In this document: piece after piece, positions 51,638 through 60,133 of the stretch
How positions within the stretch are numbered: position 1 is the stretch's first letter
Layout of the letters: each line of letters opens with the position of its first letter
Assembly (NCBI RefSeq): GCF_030815405.1
Contig: NZ_JAUSWX010000001.1
Span: forward strand, 4,030,001 to 4,094,000
Reading direction: 5' to 3'
Source of the DNA: Agromyces albus
GTDB lineage: Bacteria > Actinomycetota > Actinomycetes > Actinomycetales > Microbacteriaceae
DNA length: 64,000 nt
Position numbers and translations under genes: made by a program
Notes under the pieces: generated by a model
Seen by the model: only the letters and a program-made list of their open reading frames with translations
Databases searched by the model: none
What the model was told of the DNA's origin: nothing

Positions 51638-54600
51638 ATGCAACGTCCGTTCGAACGGATCCGGCGGAGGTGGCTGAGCCTCGCGGCGATCGTGGCCGCG
51701 TTCACGCTGGTGGCGACCCCGGTGCCCGCCTTGGCCGCCGATGAAGAGCCGCAGCACGTGGAGGTGTCGTTCCAGGTGAGCACAAGCGACGACGGCTTCA
51801 CGCACCCAGGTATCGGCGTGAGCGCCGACAACCTCCTCAGGGCACGCGATCACGTCCAGGAGGACGCCGAGCCATGGGCGACCTACTACGACGCGATGGT
51901 GGCGACGAAGTACGCCTCGATGGCCCTGCGTTCGGCGAACCAGTCCGCGGTGCTCGACCAGCCCGCGGTGACGGCCTTCAATTCGCAGGCGGTGCAGTCC
52001 AGGCTGATCCAGGATGCCTGGGGCGCGTACACGCAAGCGGTGCTCTACGTGATCACCGGCGACCCGGTGCATCGCGACAACGGCATGCGCATCATCCGGA
52101 TCTGGTCGAACATGGATCCCGCCGCTTACGCGTACTATCCCGACGCCCACATTCACTCTGGTGTGCCGCTGCAGCGGCTCCTCATGGCGGCAGAGATCTT
52201 CCGCTACTCGTCGGTCGCCGACGGCTACACGGCATATGACCTCGCGTGGCACGATTCGGACACCGCGAAGCTGACCGACAACCTCATCGTGCCGATGACC
52301 GAGACCTTCCTGCACACGAACTGGCGGTACCTCAACCAGCACATCTATCCGCTCATCGGAGCCATGTCGGGCTACATCTTCACCGACAACCGCGAACGCT
52401 ACGACGAGGGCGTCGAATGGTTCACGGTCAACTCGACGACGTCGAGGCCCGAGCAGAACGGCGCGATCGCCGCCATCTATCCGCTGATCGACAAGAACGA
52501 TCCGCTGAATCCCTACGGGTACAGCTTCGTCCAGCACCAGGAGATGGGGCGCGACCAGGCGCACGGCTGGGACGACGTCAACACGCTCGGCGTCATGGCA
52601 CGCATCCTCACGGTGCAGGGCACCGAGGTCGATCCGGTCACCGGTACCCGCTCCACCGCGGATGACGCGGTGTCGCCGTATGCCTTCCTCGACGACCGGC
52701 TCCTTCACGGCGCGAACCAGTTCGTCGGGTACATGCTCGGCCACGAGATCCCGTGGATCGACACGACGGGCGGCGCGGGCGTGCTCTCGGAGGCATACCG
52801 CGGTCGGCTGTTCAACCCCATCGACGAGATGTACCACGTCTACCGCTACGACCTCGGGCGCGACCTCGAGAAGGAGGCACCGCATCTCGAACAGTGGCAC
52901 GACCAGGCCGACGGCCCGATCTTCCACTGGGGCGCGAACCTCTACAACTTCTGGGATCCGAACCCCGACTACGCGCCCGACTACTGGCTCTCCCTGCCTG
53001 AGGAGGTCGCGGGCGTGACGCCGCCCGCTCCGACCGACTCAAAGGTGCAGCTCGAGCAGCGCGGCGTACACATCGACGGCACGACGAAGGTCGAAACCGA
53101 GGGCGACACCACGTTCGCGCGATTGAAGGCCTCGAAGGGCGGCAGCACGGTCGCCGTGCGCACGCTCATGTACGTCAGTCGCACCGGCTACAGCCCGGTC
53201 GGCGTACGGATCCGCACCGATGGGCCCGCGACCCTCGAGATCCGCAAGAATCCTGATCTCGCGCCGTACCATGTGCTGCGGCTGCCCGACACGCATGGCG
53301 CGTGGCGCTACGTCACGTACGACGTCGACACGAATGTGCTGCCCGGCAGCACCCTGGGCGACAACCTGGCGTACTACACGGCGAAGGGCTCCGGCAGAGT
53401 CAACGTCGACCTCGACCATGTCGAGCTCGAGGCGAAGGGGAAGCTCGACATCCCCGCGTTCGCGCAGGGCTCGGCGACCCGGCTCGTCGGCGTTGCGGGT
53501 GCCGAGTCCGCGCGCGACCTCGCCGCGACCGATCCGAAGGGCGTGACCCTCCAGTACGAGGCATTCGGGCTTCCTGATGGAGCGAGCGTGGATGCCGCAT
53601 CCGGTCGCCTGACCTGGACGCCCTCCGCGAAGCAGGTCGGCAACCACCGGTTCACGCTCGCGGCGTCGAACGGCGAGGTCGTCACCACGCTCGAGGTCGA
53701 GCTCGAGGTCGCCGCCACGCGGCAGGTGGCGCTCGAGACTGCTCTCGCCGGCTACGACCCCGACGAGCGTTACGTGTCGGGTTCGCTCGCCGAGTTCGAG
53801 TCGGTGCTCGCGAGCGCCGAGGCATCCGTCGACACCGCAGATGACGCGACCTTCCTCACCGGACTCGCCGCGCTGCAGGAGGCCGTGGCCGCGCTGCAAC
53901 TGCTCACCCCGCGCCTGGCCGACGATGGCTCGTTCGACTACCGCGGACTCGTCACCTCGACGCTGTCGGCGGCCAACGTCTCGAACCTCGTCGACGGCGA
54001 CTTCAACACGACGACCGGCGACCTGCGTGCACCCTTCACGTTCGACTTCGGCGCCGGGTTCCGGGTCGCGGCCGACGCGATCGGACTCCAGGCGCGGTAC
54101 AACTTCGCCAACCGATCGCAGGGCGCCAACGTCTACGGATCCAACGACGGCCGAACCTGGACCCTGCTGACGTCGCGGGAGACCACCAACACGACTGCGC
54201 AGAACTTCGCGATCGAGACGATCCCGGTCATCGCCGAGCTGCAGGACTCGACGTGGCGGTACCTCAAGGTGCAGGTCGACCACCCCGGTGTGCCGACAGA
54301 CCCCGTGTATCCCGGGATCTCGTCGTTCAGCGAGATCCGCATCCACGGCGAACGCCACGAGATGGTCGACGCGATCGCTTCGGCCGCGCTCACGTCGACG
54401 AATGCCGAGGCGGGGAAAGCGGTGAACGGCGACACGGTGAAGCTGACACTGGTCGCCGACCAGCCGCTCGCCGGCGTCGACGTGACGATCGAAGGTCGCC
54501 CGGCGACGGCCTCGTTGAGCGACGGGCTCACGTGGACCGCGGAGCTCGTGCTGCCCGACGATGTCGACTACGGGAGGAACCTCGTGTTCGCTGCCGACTA

Positions 54601-55108
54601 TCGCACCGCGTCCGGCGGCCAGGGCGCGACGGTCATCGAGACCACCGACGGATCGTCACTCGCCCTCTGGAACACCCACGTGAGCGCCCTCGAGGTCAAA
54701 CGGGAATGGGTCGACGCCTCCACGGTGCCGTGGCCGGGCACCTCGGGAACGACGCAGGACAACGGATGGCGGTTGTTCGACGGCGACCTGACGACGTTCC
54801 CCGACACGACCACGGCCAACGGCTGGGTGACCGTGGTGCCCACCGATGAGACGACGTTCACCTTCGACCTCGTGCGGATGCGGCCGCGGTCGTCGCAGCT
54901 CGCGCGTGCGAACGGGACGGTGCTCCAGGGCTCGAACGACGACGGTGCGACGTGGCAGAACCTCGTCACCTTCACCGGCGTCGCCGCGGACCAGTGGTAC
55001 AGCTTCCCGCTGCCGGCTGAGGCGCACGTCGAACGGCTCCGTGTGCTCGACGAGCACGGCGGGCGAGTCAACATCGCCGAGGTGCAGCTGCTCCACGACG
55101 ACCGCTGA
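51638..55108 (+). CDS. secreted alginate-lyase-like multidomain enzyme
   Basis: A 1156-residue exported protein. A signal peptide (basic RIRRRW, hydrophobic 13-28, A-L-A-A cleavage near 33) precedes an alginate-lyase-type (alpha/alpha) toroid at about 60-460, with NWRYLNQHIYPLIG and EMGRDQAHGWDD likely forming the active cleft. Then come a CBM6/35-like beta-sandwich at about 475-610, a putative-Ig module with PDGASVDAASGRLTWTP at about 615-700, a helical FIVAR-like stretch, and two discoidin-like modules (about 775-930 and 1000-1156). It would cut a uronic-acid polysaccharide outside the cell. The ATG at 51638 follows GAAGGAG. There is no LPXTG or membrane anchor. Confidence 0.88.
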   Translation: MQRPFERIRRRWLSLAAIVAAFTLVATPVPALAADEEPQHVEVSFQVSTSDDGFTHPGIGVSADNLLRARDHVQEDAEPWATYYDAMVATKYASMALRSANQSAVLDQPAVTAFNSQAVQSRLIQDAWGAYTQAVLYVITGDPVHRDNGMRIIRIWSNMDPAAYAYYPDAHIHSGVPLQRLLMAAEIFRYSSVADGYTAYDLAWHDSDTAKLTDNLIVPMTETFLHTNWRYLNQHIYPLIGAMSGYIFTDNRERYDEGVEWFTVNSTTSRPEQNGAIAAIYPLIDKNDPLNPYGYSFVQHQEMGRDQAHGWDDVNTLGVMARILTVQGTEVDPVTGTRSTADDAVSPYAFLDDRLLHGANQFVGYMLGHEIPWIDTTGGAGVLSEAYRGRLFNPIDEMYHVYRYDLGRDLEKEAPHLEQWHDQADGPIFHWGANLYNFWDPNPDYAPDYWLSLPEEVAGVTPPAPTDSKVQLEQRGVHIDGTTKVETEGDTTFARLKASKGGSTVAVRTLMYVSRTGYSPVGVRIRTDGPATLEIRKNPDLAPYHVLRLPDTHGAWRYVTYDVDTNVLPGSTLGDNLAYYTAKGSGRVNVDLDHVELEAKGKLDIPAFAQGSATRLVGVAGAESARDLAATDPKGVTLQYEAFGLPDGASVDAASGRLTWTPSAKQVGNHRFTLAASNGEVVTTLEVELEVAATRQVALETALAGYDPDERYVSGSLAEFESVLASAEASVDTADDATFLTGLAALQEAVAALQLLTPRLADDGSFDYRGLVTSTLSAANVSNLVDGDFNTTTGDLRAPFTFDFGAGFRVAADAIGLQARYNFANRSQGANVYGSNDGRTWTLLTSRETTNTTAQNFAIETIPVIAELQDSTWRYLKVQVDHPGVPTDPVYPGISSFSEIRIHGERHEMVDAIASAALTSTNAEAGKAVNGDTVKLTLVADQPLAGVDVTIEGRPATASLSDGLTWTAELVLPDDVDYGRNLVFAADYRTASGGQGATVIETTDGSSLALWNTHVSALEVKREWVDASTVPWPGTSGTTQDNGWRLFDGDLTTFPDTTTANGWVTVVPTDETTFTFDLVRMRPRSSQLARANGTVLQGSNDDGATWQNLVTFTGVAADQWYSFPLPAEAHVERLRVLDEHGGRVNIAEVQLLHDDR

Positions 55109-55117
55109 ACGCGTCGA

Positions 55118-55150
55118 GGCGGGTGGGTGCTGCCCGGGCACCCGCCCGCC
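55118..55150 (+). terminator. rho-independent-type hairpin after lyase gene
   Basis: A 13-base stem, GGCGGGTGGGTGC against GCACCCGCCCGCC (one T-G wobble), with a seven-base loop starts nine bases after the stop. No strong T run follows, which is common for actinobacterial terminators. Confidence 0.75.
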
Positions 55151-55252
55151 CCTAGGCGCGTCCAGCTGGGTCCGCAACCCCCTGGGGAGGTCGTGTGCAT
55201 CGGCGGATACTTGCCGAGACGACGCTGCCGGCGTCGAGAGGGGAGCATACGG

Positions 55253-55321
55253 ATGTCCCACATCGACACGCCGAACCCGCGTGAGCACGCCGAGCCGCAC
55301 ACCGAAGGTGTCGGCGTCTGA
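55253..55321 (+). CDS. short acidic peptide, copy 2 with internal deletion
   Basis: A 22-residue open frame. The N-terminal 14 residues match the gene at 51135 at ten positions. The last residues GVGV match its GIGV end, so it looks like that gene with about 58 internal residues removed. Roughly 50 bases upstream are about 80 percent identical between the two copies, including the start GGATGTCC. It may be expressed or may be only a relic. The phosphatase gene starts 12 bases after its stop. Confidence 0.5.
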   Translation: MSHIDTPNPREHAEPHTEGVGV

Positions 55322-55332
55322 GGACGGCATCC

Positions 55333-57006
55333 ATGGCAAGATCACCGCTGCTGTTGGGTCCGATGCTGCGATACGTCGACGAGACCTCGGCCAGCATCTG
55401 GGTGGAGACGCGAGCCGACTGCCGGGTGAGTGTCCATGCTGAAGGACGATCGTGGCACGCACGCAGCTTCGCCGTGCACGGCCATCACTACGCCCTCGTC
55501 GAGGTCGATGGGCTCGAGCCGGGCACGGAGCGGCCGTACGAGGTGGAGATCGACGGTATGCCGGTCTGGCCGGAGCCGGAGTCCGAGTACCCGGCGTCGA
55601 CGATCGCCACGCTCACGCCGGGACGCCCCCTGCGGATGGCCTACGGCTCGTGCCGCACGAGCGTCGCCCACGACAGGTCGGGGAACCGCACGCATGGTGT
55701 CGACTCGCTGCGTGCGTTCGCGCTCGCGGTGGCCGAGGGCCGCGACATCCGACCGGATCTGCTGCTGTTTCTCGGTGACCAGGTGTACGCCGACTCGACC
55801 ACAGAGGAGATGCAGAAGTTCATCCGCAGCCGGCGAGACATCCGTGAGGAGCCCGGCGAGGAGCTCAAGGACTTCGAAGAGTACGCGCACCTCTATCAGC
55901 TCGCGTGGTCGGACGAGGCCAATCGGTGGTTGCTCTCGTGCGTGCCGACCGCCATGATCTTCGACGACCACGACATCCGGGATGACTGGAACGCGTCGCT
56001 CGACTGGAAGAAGAAGATGGAAGCCACCTCATGGTGGCAGGGTCGCATCGTCGCGGGCTTGGCGTCGTATTGGGTGTACCAGCACCTCGGCAATCTGTCC
56101 CCCCGAGACCGCGCAGCCGACGAGTTGTGGCGGCAGATCAGCGGGCATGACGGCACCGAAGCGCTCGACCTCAGCGATGCACTCGACGCGTTCGCCGACC
56201 GGTGCGACAAGGAACCCGACAGCTACCGTTGGAGCTACGGACGGGATATCGGCGACGTGCGCCTGATCGTCGTCGACTCGCGGGTGGGGCGAGACCTGAC
56301 GCCGTCCGGTCGAGGACTGTTGAATGCACAGGAGCTCGCGTGGTTCGGCGAACGGATGCGTGGCGGATTCCGACACGTTCTGGTCGCCAGCTCGCTGCCG
56401 TTCCTCCTGCCGCTGGGCCTGCACCACGTGGAGGCATGGGATGAGGCGATCGCCCAAGGCGCCTGGGGCAAGCCGGCCGCTTGGGTGGGGGAGAAGCTGC
56501 GGCAAGCGGTCGACCTGGAGCACTGGGCGGCGTTCCAGGACAGCTTCCAAGCGGTGGCGCGGATCGCGGCGGAAGTGGCGGACGGCGAACGCGGCCCGTC
56601 GCCGCTGACCGTCACCTTCCTGTCCGGTGACGTGCACTATTCCTACCTGGCAGAGGTGGAACGCGAGGAGGGAGGCCGCATCCTGCAGGCAGTCTGCTCA
56701 CCTGTGCGGAACCCCCTGCCGCGGTTCCTGCGCTGGTTCGCGGTGGTCATGTCGTTCGGCCCGGCGACGCCCTTGGGTGCGGCGGCCGCCCGTTCGGTGA
56801 AGGTTCCCGATCCGCCCTTTCGCTGGAAGATCGTGAAGGGTCCCTGGTTCGACAACAACCTGGCGGTGCTGCATGACAGCTCGGATGGGCTGACGATGAC
56901 GTGGCACACCGGTGTGGTCGACCACGGAGACGAGCTGCATCCCCGGCTCGAGGAAGTCGCGTCGATCATCGTGCCGGCGAGGAGGGAGAGCAGCGTGTCA
57001 GGCTGA
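55333..57006 (+). CDS. PhoD-like alkaline phosphatase
   Basis: A 557-residue metallophosphoesterase of the PhoD type. An N-terminal fibronectin-like part (residues 1-85, SASIWVETRADCRVSV) leads to the catalytic domain with YGSCRTS, FLGDQVYADS, FDDHDIRDDWN, VVDSRVG and FLSGDVHYSY, which supply the Asp, His and Asn metal ligands. No signal or Tat peptide is visible, although family members are commonly exported by Tat, so this one may be cytoplasmic. It lies between a relic peptide gene and a relic of the lyase 3' end. Confidence 0.9.
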   Translation: MARSPLLLGPMLRYVDETSASIWVETRADCRVSVHAEGRSWHARSFAVHGHHYALVEVDGLEPGTERPYEVEIDGMPVWPEPESEYPASTIATLTPGRPLRMAYGSCRTSVAHDRSGNRTHGVDSLRAFALAVAEGRDIRPDLLLFLGDQVYADSTTEEMQKFIRSRRDIREEPGEELKDFEEYAHLYQLAWSDEANRWLLSCVPTAMIFDDHDIRDDWNASLDWKKKMEATSWWQGRIVAGLASYWVYQHLGNLSPRDRAADELWRQISGHDGTEALDLSDALDAFADRCDKEPDSYRWSYGRDIGDVRLIVVDSRVGRDLTPSGRGLLNAQELAWFGERMRGGFRHVLVASSLPFLLPLGLHHVEAWDEAIAQGAWGKPAAWVGEKLRQAVDLEHWAAFQDSFQAVARIAAEVADGERGPSPLTVTFLSGDVHYSYLAEVEREEGGRILQAVCSPVRNPLPRFLRWFAVVMSFGPATPLGAAAARSVKVPDPPFRWKIVKGPWFDNNLAVLHDSSDGLTMTWHTGVVDHGDELHPRLEEVASIIVPARRESSVSG

Positions 57007-57048
57007 GCGCGGTGCTCGCATGGCGCATGCGTCGAGGACGGAGCAGGT

Positions 57049-57090
57049 ACGGCGGGCGAGTCGACATCGCCGAGGTGCTGCTGCTCCACG
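57049..57090 (+). repeat. remnant of the lyase gene 3' end
   Basis: These 42 bases match 55056-55097, the end of the secreted lyase gene, at 40 positions (GGCGGGCGAGTC, ATCGCCGAGGTG, CTGCTCCACG). In the lyase they encode GGRVNIAEVQLLH, and here GGRVDIAEVLLLH without a gene around it. It is non-coding debris of a duplicated copy. Confidence 0.8.
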
Positions 57091-57160
57091 TCGCGCCTCA
57101 CGGTGCTGCCTCGCTACCCTGCCAGAGGCGACACCGAACTGAACCGGAGGGGGACCCTAC

Positions 57161-57517
57161 TTGCCCACCGTGACCATCATCGTGATCAGCATCACCGTCT
57201 TCATGAATGTCGTGATCGTGATCGGGGACATTGCGCAAGCAAAGTTCGTGGTCGCGAACTCGCGGGAAGTCGGTGTGTCGGACAGCTGGCTGCCGGTCCT
57301 CGCCATTCTCAAAGGAGCCGGCGCAGTCGGGCTTGTCGTCGGGCTGGCAGGACTTCCCGTGATCGGGATCGTGGCAGCCATCGGGCTCACGTTGTTCTAT
57401 TTCAGTGCCCTCATCGCGCACGTTCGGGCGCGCGTCTTCCACAGCATCGCGTTCCCCGGACTCTTCTTCGCGTTCGCGGTCGGGTCCCTCGCGCTCCTCT
57501 TAGCGGGCTGGATCTAA
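57161..57517 (+). CDS. DoxX-like family membrane protein
   Basis: A 118-residue protein with four hydrophobic helices (about residues 4-22, 44-66, 68-86 and 92-116). ILKGAGAVGLVVGL and the preceding S-W-L-P-V-L fit the DoxX-like family (DoxX_2), whose role is uncertain and may be in redox or quinone processes. The TTG at 57161 is preferred because GGAGGGGG ends eight bases before it. A GTG nine bases later is possible. Confidence 0.75.
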   Translation: MPTVTIIVISITVFMNVVIVIGDIAQAKFVVANSREVGVSDSWLPVLAILKGAGAVGLVVGLAGLPVIGIVAAIGLTLFYFSALIAHVRARVFHSIAFPGLFFAFAVGSLALLLAGWI

Positions 57518-57527
57518 CGACTGCGCG

Positions 57528-57899
57528 TCAAGCGAATCGGTCCAGCTGCCGGTCAAGCGAAACGCTGCGATCGCTGACTTCGTCGCCAGTGTGCTTCGTC
57601 GTCACGGTCTCGACGAGCACGATGCCGCACTCCGCTTTCGCAACCGGGTTGTGGCGCACTCCTCTCGGAACGACGAACGCTTCGCCGGGGTTCAGTACGA
57701 CGTCATCGCGATCCTCAAGTTGAATGACGAGCTGCCCGTAGACGACGAGAAAGAGCTCGTCTTCGTCGGCGTGGTCGTGCCACATGAGTTCGCCGAGCAA
57801 CTTCGCGACCTTGACGTACTCGTTGTTGACCTGGCCGACGACACGTGGCGTCCAGTGGTCGGTGACGGCGGCGAGTTCGGCGGCGAAGTTGATGATCAT
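57528..57899 (-). CDS. cupin domain protein
   Basis: A 123-residue single cupin. The first motif MWHDHADEDELFLVVYGQ at about 39-56 holds two histidines and the glutamate, and the second motif GEAFVVPRGVRHNP at about 72-85 holds the third histidine. The family includes small dioxygenases, isomerases and sensors. The substrate is unknown. Its start is two bases from the NYN gene stop on the same strand, so it is in that operon. It converges on the DoxX-like gene with ten bases between. Confidence 0.88.
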   Translation of the reverse strand: MIINFAAELAAVTDHWTPRVVGQVNNEYVKVAKLLGELMWHDHADEDELFLVVYGQLVIQLEDRDDVVLNPGEAFVVPRGVRHNPVAKAECGIVLVETVTTKHTGDEVSDRSVSLDRQLDRFA

Positions 57900-57901
57900 C
57901 C

Positions 57902-59020
57902 TCAGCCCTTCTTCGGCCGGATCCGCACGCGGTTTCCGCCGGCCTCGTCGAGCTCGACCACACCGCCGCGTGACTTCAGGAAGTCGGTGAACGAGGCGAA
58001 GCCCAGCCGGCGCTCCTGGAACGTGGGGTCCATGCGCAGCATCTGGTTCTTCACCGCGCGCATCGTCTGCCACTCCTCGTCGTTCTTCGCGCGCATGAGT
58101 TCGAGTGCCTTCAGCAGGAGGCGCCCCGGATTGCGGGGACTGCCCGATGGCGTCTCGTCATCGTCACCCGCTGCGGACTGCTCCACGGGGGCTACGAACT
58201 TCATCGCCGTGGAGGGCGCCGTGGGCTCCTCGGGAGGGCTCGTCGCGCCTCCGTCGACCACGACATCGGCGGATGCCGCATCCGTCGCCTTCTTCGTCGA
58301 AGCCCGCCGGCGACGGGCCGGTGCCGGTTCGGCGGCCGGTTCGGCGGCCGGCTCGGCGGCCGGCTCCGCAGTGGGTTCGGGTGCCGCTGCGACAGGAGCC
58401 GCGGCGCGACCCCCCGACGGCGTCGTCGCGCCGCCCGTCGCCTCGTCGTCGCTCACCGCGGCATCCGTTGCCAGCAGCGCGTCGTAGTCGGCGTACTCGT
58501 CGCAGGCTGCGGTGAGCGCGCGGCTCGTGCCGCCAGCGACGCCGATGCCGACGACGTAACGGCCGAGGCGCTTGGCTTTCTGCGCGAGCGCGACGTAGTC
58601 GGAGTCGCCCGCGACGATGACGATGTGCGAGAGGTCGTCGATGCGGAACATGTCTTCGACGGCGTCGACGGAGAGGCGGATGTCGGCGCCGTTCTTGGTC
58701 GCCGACAGCGGGAACAACTGCACGAGGTCGACGGCGCGGTTGATGAGCTGCCCGCGGTAGCTCGCGTTCACGGGGGTCGACCAGTCGGCGTACGCGCGTG
58801 CGATCGCGATGGTGCCGAAGGTGGCGGCGAAGTCGAGCACCGCGTCGATGTCGACGGTGGCCTCGTTGAGCTTCGTCACCGTCGGTGTGGCGGTGATGGT
58901 CTTGCCGCGCGAGGTGTCTTTGCGATACGCGCTGTCGCCGTGCAGCTGGTCGTAGCGTGAGATGACGATGTTGTCGAAGTCGAAGTAGAGCGCGACCCGA
59001 GGTTCAGCCGTGACGGCCAT
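57902..59020 (-). CDS. NYN domain protein (PIN-like RNase fold) with C-terminal OST-HTH-like domain
   Basis: A 372-residue protein. Residues 1-190 form a NYN/PIN-like nuclease domain with the acidic residues in LYFDFDNIV, GADIRLSVDAVED and IVAGDSDY. A Pro/Ala linker of ~110 residues includes four EPAA repeats. The last ~75 residues (LLLKALELMRAKNDEEWQTMRAVKNQMLRMDPTFQERRLGFASFTDFLKS) follow the OST-HTH/LOTUS pattern. NYN proteins with such tails are thought to cut or bind structured RNA, but targets in actinobacteria are unknown. The ATG at 59020 has a GGTCC-type weak leader. Confidence 0.88.
   Translation of the reverse strand: MAVTAEPRVALYFDFDNIVISRYDQLHGDSAYRKDTSRGKTITATPTVTKLNEATVDIDAVLDFAATFGTIAIARAYADWSTPVNASYRGQLINRAVDLVQLFPLSATKNGADIRLSVDAVEDMFRIDDLSHIVIVAGDSDYVALAQKAKRLGRYVVGIGVAGGTSRALTAACDEYADYDALLATDAAVSDDEATGGATTPSGGRAAAPVAAAPEPTAEPAAEPAAEPAAEPAPARRRRASTKKATDAASADVVVDGGATSPPEEPTAPSTAMKFVAPVEQSAAGDDDETPSGSPRNPGRLLLKALELMRAKNDEEWQTMRAVKNQMLRMDPTFQERRLGFASFTDFLKSRGGVVELDEAGGNRVRIRPKKG
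58318..58380. repeat. tandem 12-bp repeats encoding EPAA in the NYN linker
   Basis: The linker of the NYN protein contains four nearly identical 12-base units (GGTTCGGCGGCC and GGCTCGGCGGCC types on the plus strand), which encode Glu-Pro-Ala-Ala repeats on the minus strand. Such units vary in number by slippage. Confidence 0.8.
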
Positions 59021-59105
59021 ATGGACCTTTCGTCGTTGTGGGTTCCTTCGATCGTAGGCCCGGTCCGTGCCGGGGCGAAGCCCCGCCGGTGAGTGAGACG
59101 ACCGC

Positions 59106-60087
59106 TCAGGCCGCCGCGGCGGCCGCGTTGTGCAGCTCGTCGGTGTCGATCCCGAGGCGGCCCGGCGACGCGATGTTCGTGAGCAGCACGAAGCAGACCC
59201 CGGCCGACGGCGTGATCCAGAACTCGGTGCCGGCCCAGCCGCCGTGCCCGAACGTGTCGCGCGCGAGCAGGCCCGGCGCCGAGTGGCGGAGGTTCCACGT
59301 GAAGCCCCAGTCCTGCCCGCGCGATGCGAACGTATGGCTCGAGCTTCGGGATGCCGGCGGTGAGCGGAGTGAGCATCGCGTCGTACGTGACGGGTGCCAC
59401 GAGGGATCCGTCGTTCCGCAGCAGCGCGGTGCCGATCGCGAGCAGGTCGGCGGCGCGTCCGAGGAGTCCGGCGCCCGGATGCCGCAGCGAAGCGAAGCGC
59501 TCGTAGTCGACGCCCTGGTCGGCTGCGTCGATGACGTCGTGCGGGCTCGCGTCGGCGTCGAACGTGAGCCCCGCGGCATCCGCTCGCTCGGCCGTCGCCG
59601 CGATTGCGCGCTCGAACGCCACCCCGCCCGCGTGCTCGATGAGCGCGGCGATGCCCTCGAACGCGAGCGTCGAGTAGCGCGAGACGGTGCCCGCCTCGAA
59701 CTCGCGCCCCGGCTCGAGCAGCAACTCTCGCAGGCCAGGGGCGTCCAGCGGCGGCTCGATGATGCCCGACGTGTGGCTCACGAGGTGGCGCAGCTGCACG
59801 ACGTCGTCGCGGTCGGCGCCGAAGCCCGAGAGCGCCCGGTCGAGCGGCGTCTCGGGCGTGAGCCGGCCCTGCTCGATCAGGTGCAGCGCGGCGAGTCCGA
59901 CGATCGGCTTCGTGATCGAGAACAACGGGTAGTGGTCGTCGACGGATGCCGCGCGCCCCCGCTCGGTGCCGAACGCGTCGAGTGCCACCACCCCGTCGGC
60001 CGTCGCGACGCCGAGCACCGCCGTGGGGAGCGGGCCGTGCTCGACGTGGCGGCGAGCCCAGTCGAAGGCATGGTCGAAGCGGGGCAT
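59106..60087 (-). pseudogene. beta-lactamase-family serine hydrolase, frameshifted
   Basis: A class C beta-lactamase/EstB-like hydrolase of about 327 residues in two reading frames. The first frame from ATG 60087 has the S-x-x-K motif (FSITKPIVGL), the Tyr region (SRYSTLAF) and LRHLVSHTSG. Near 59320-59330 it shifts by one base, beside GATGC, after which the second frame reads QDWGFTWNLRHSAPG, FGHGGWAGTEFW and the end. The H-x-G motif HGG is therefore in the second frame. Both frames are otherwise open and match the family in order, so the shift may be a sequence error. It lies downstream of a 2-hydroxyacid dehydrogenase gene. Confidence 0.75.
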
Positions 60088-60133
60088 CGGGGTCCTCTCG
60101 GTGTCTGGGTTGAGCCTGTCGAAACCCCGGCCC

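Noticed and set aside
58318..58380. Tandem repeat considered as a minisatellite or CRISPR unit
   Set aside because: It is in frame in a protein linker and encodes EPAA repeats, so it is coding low-complexity sequence.
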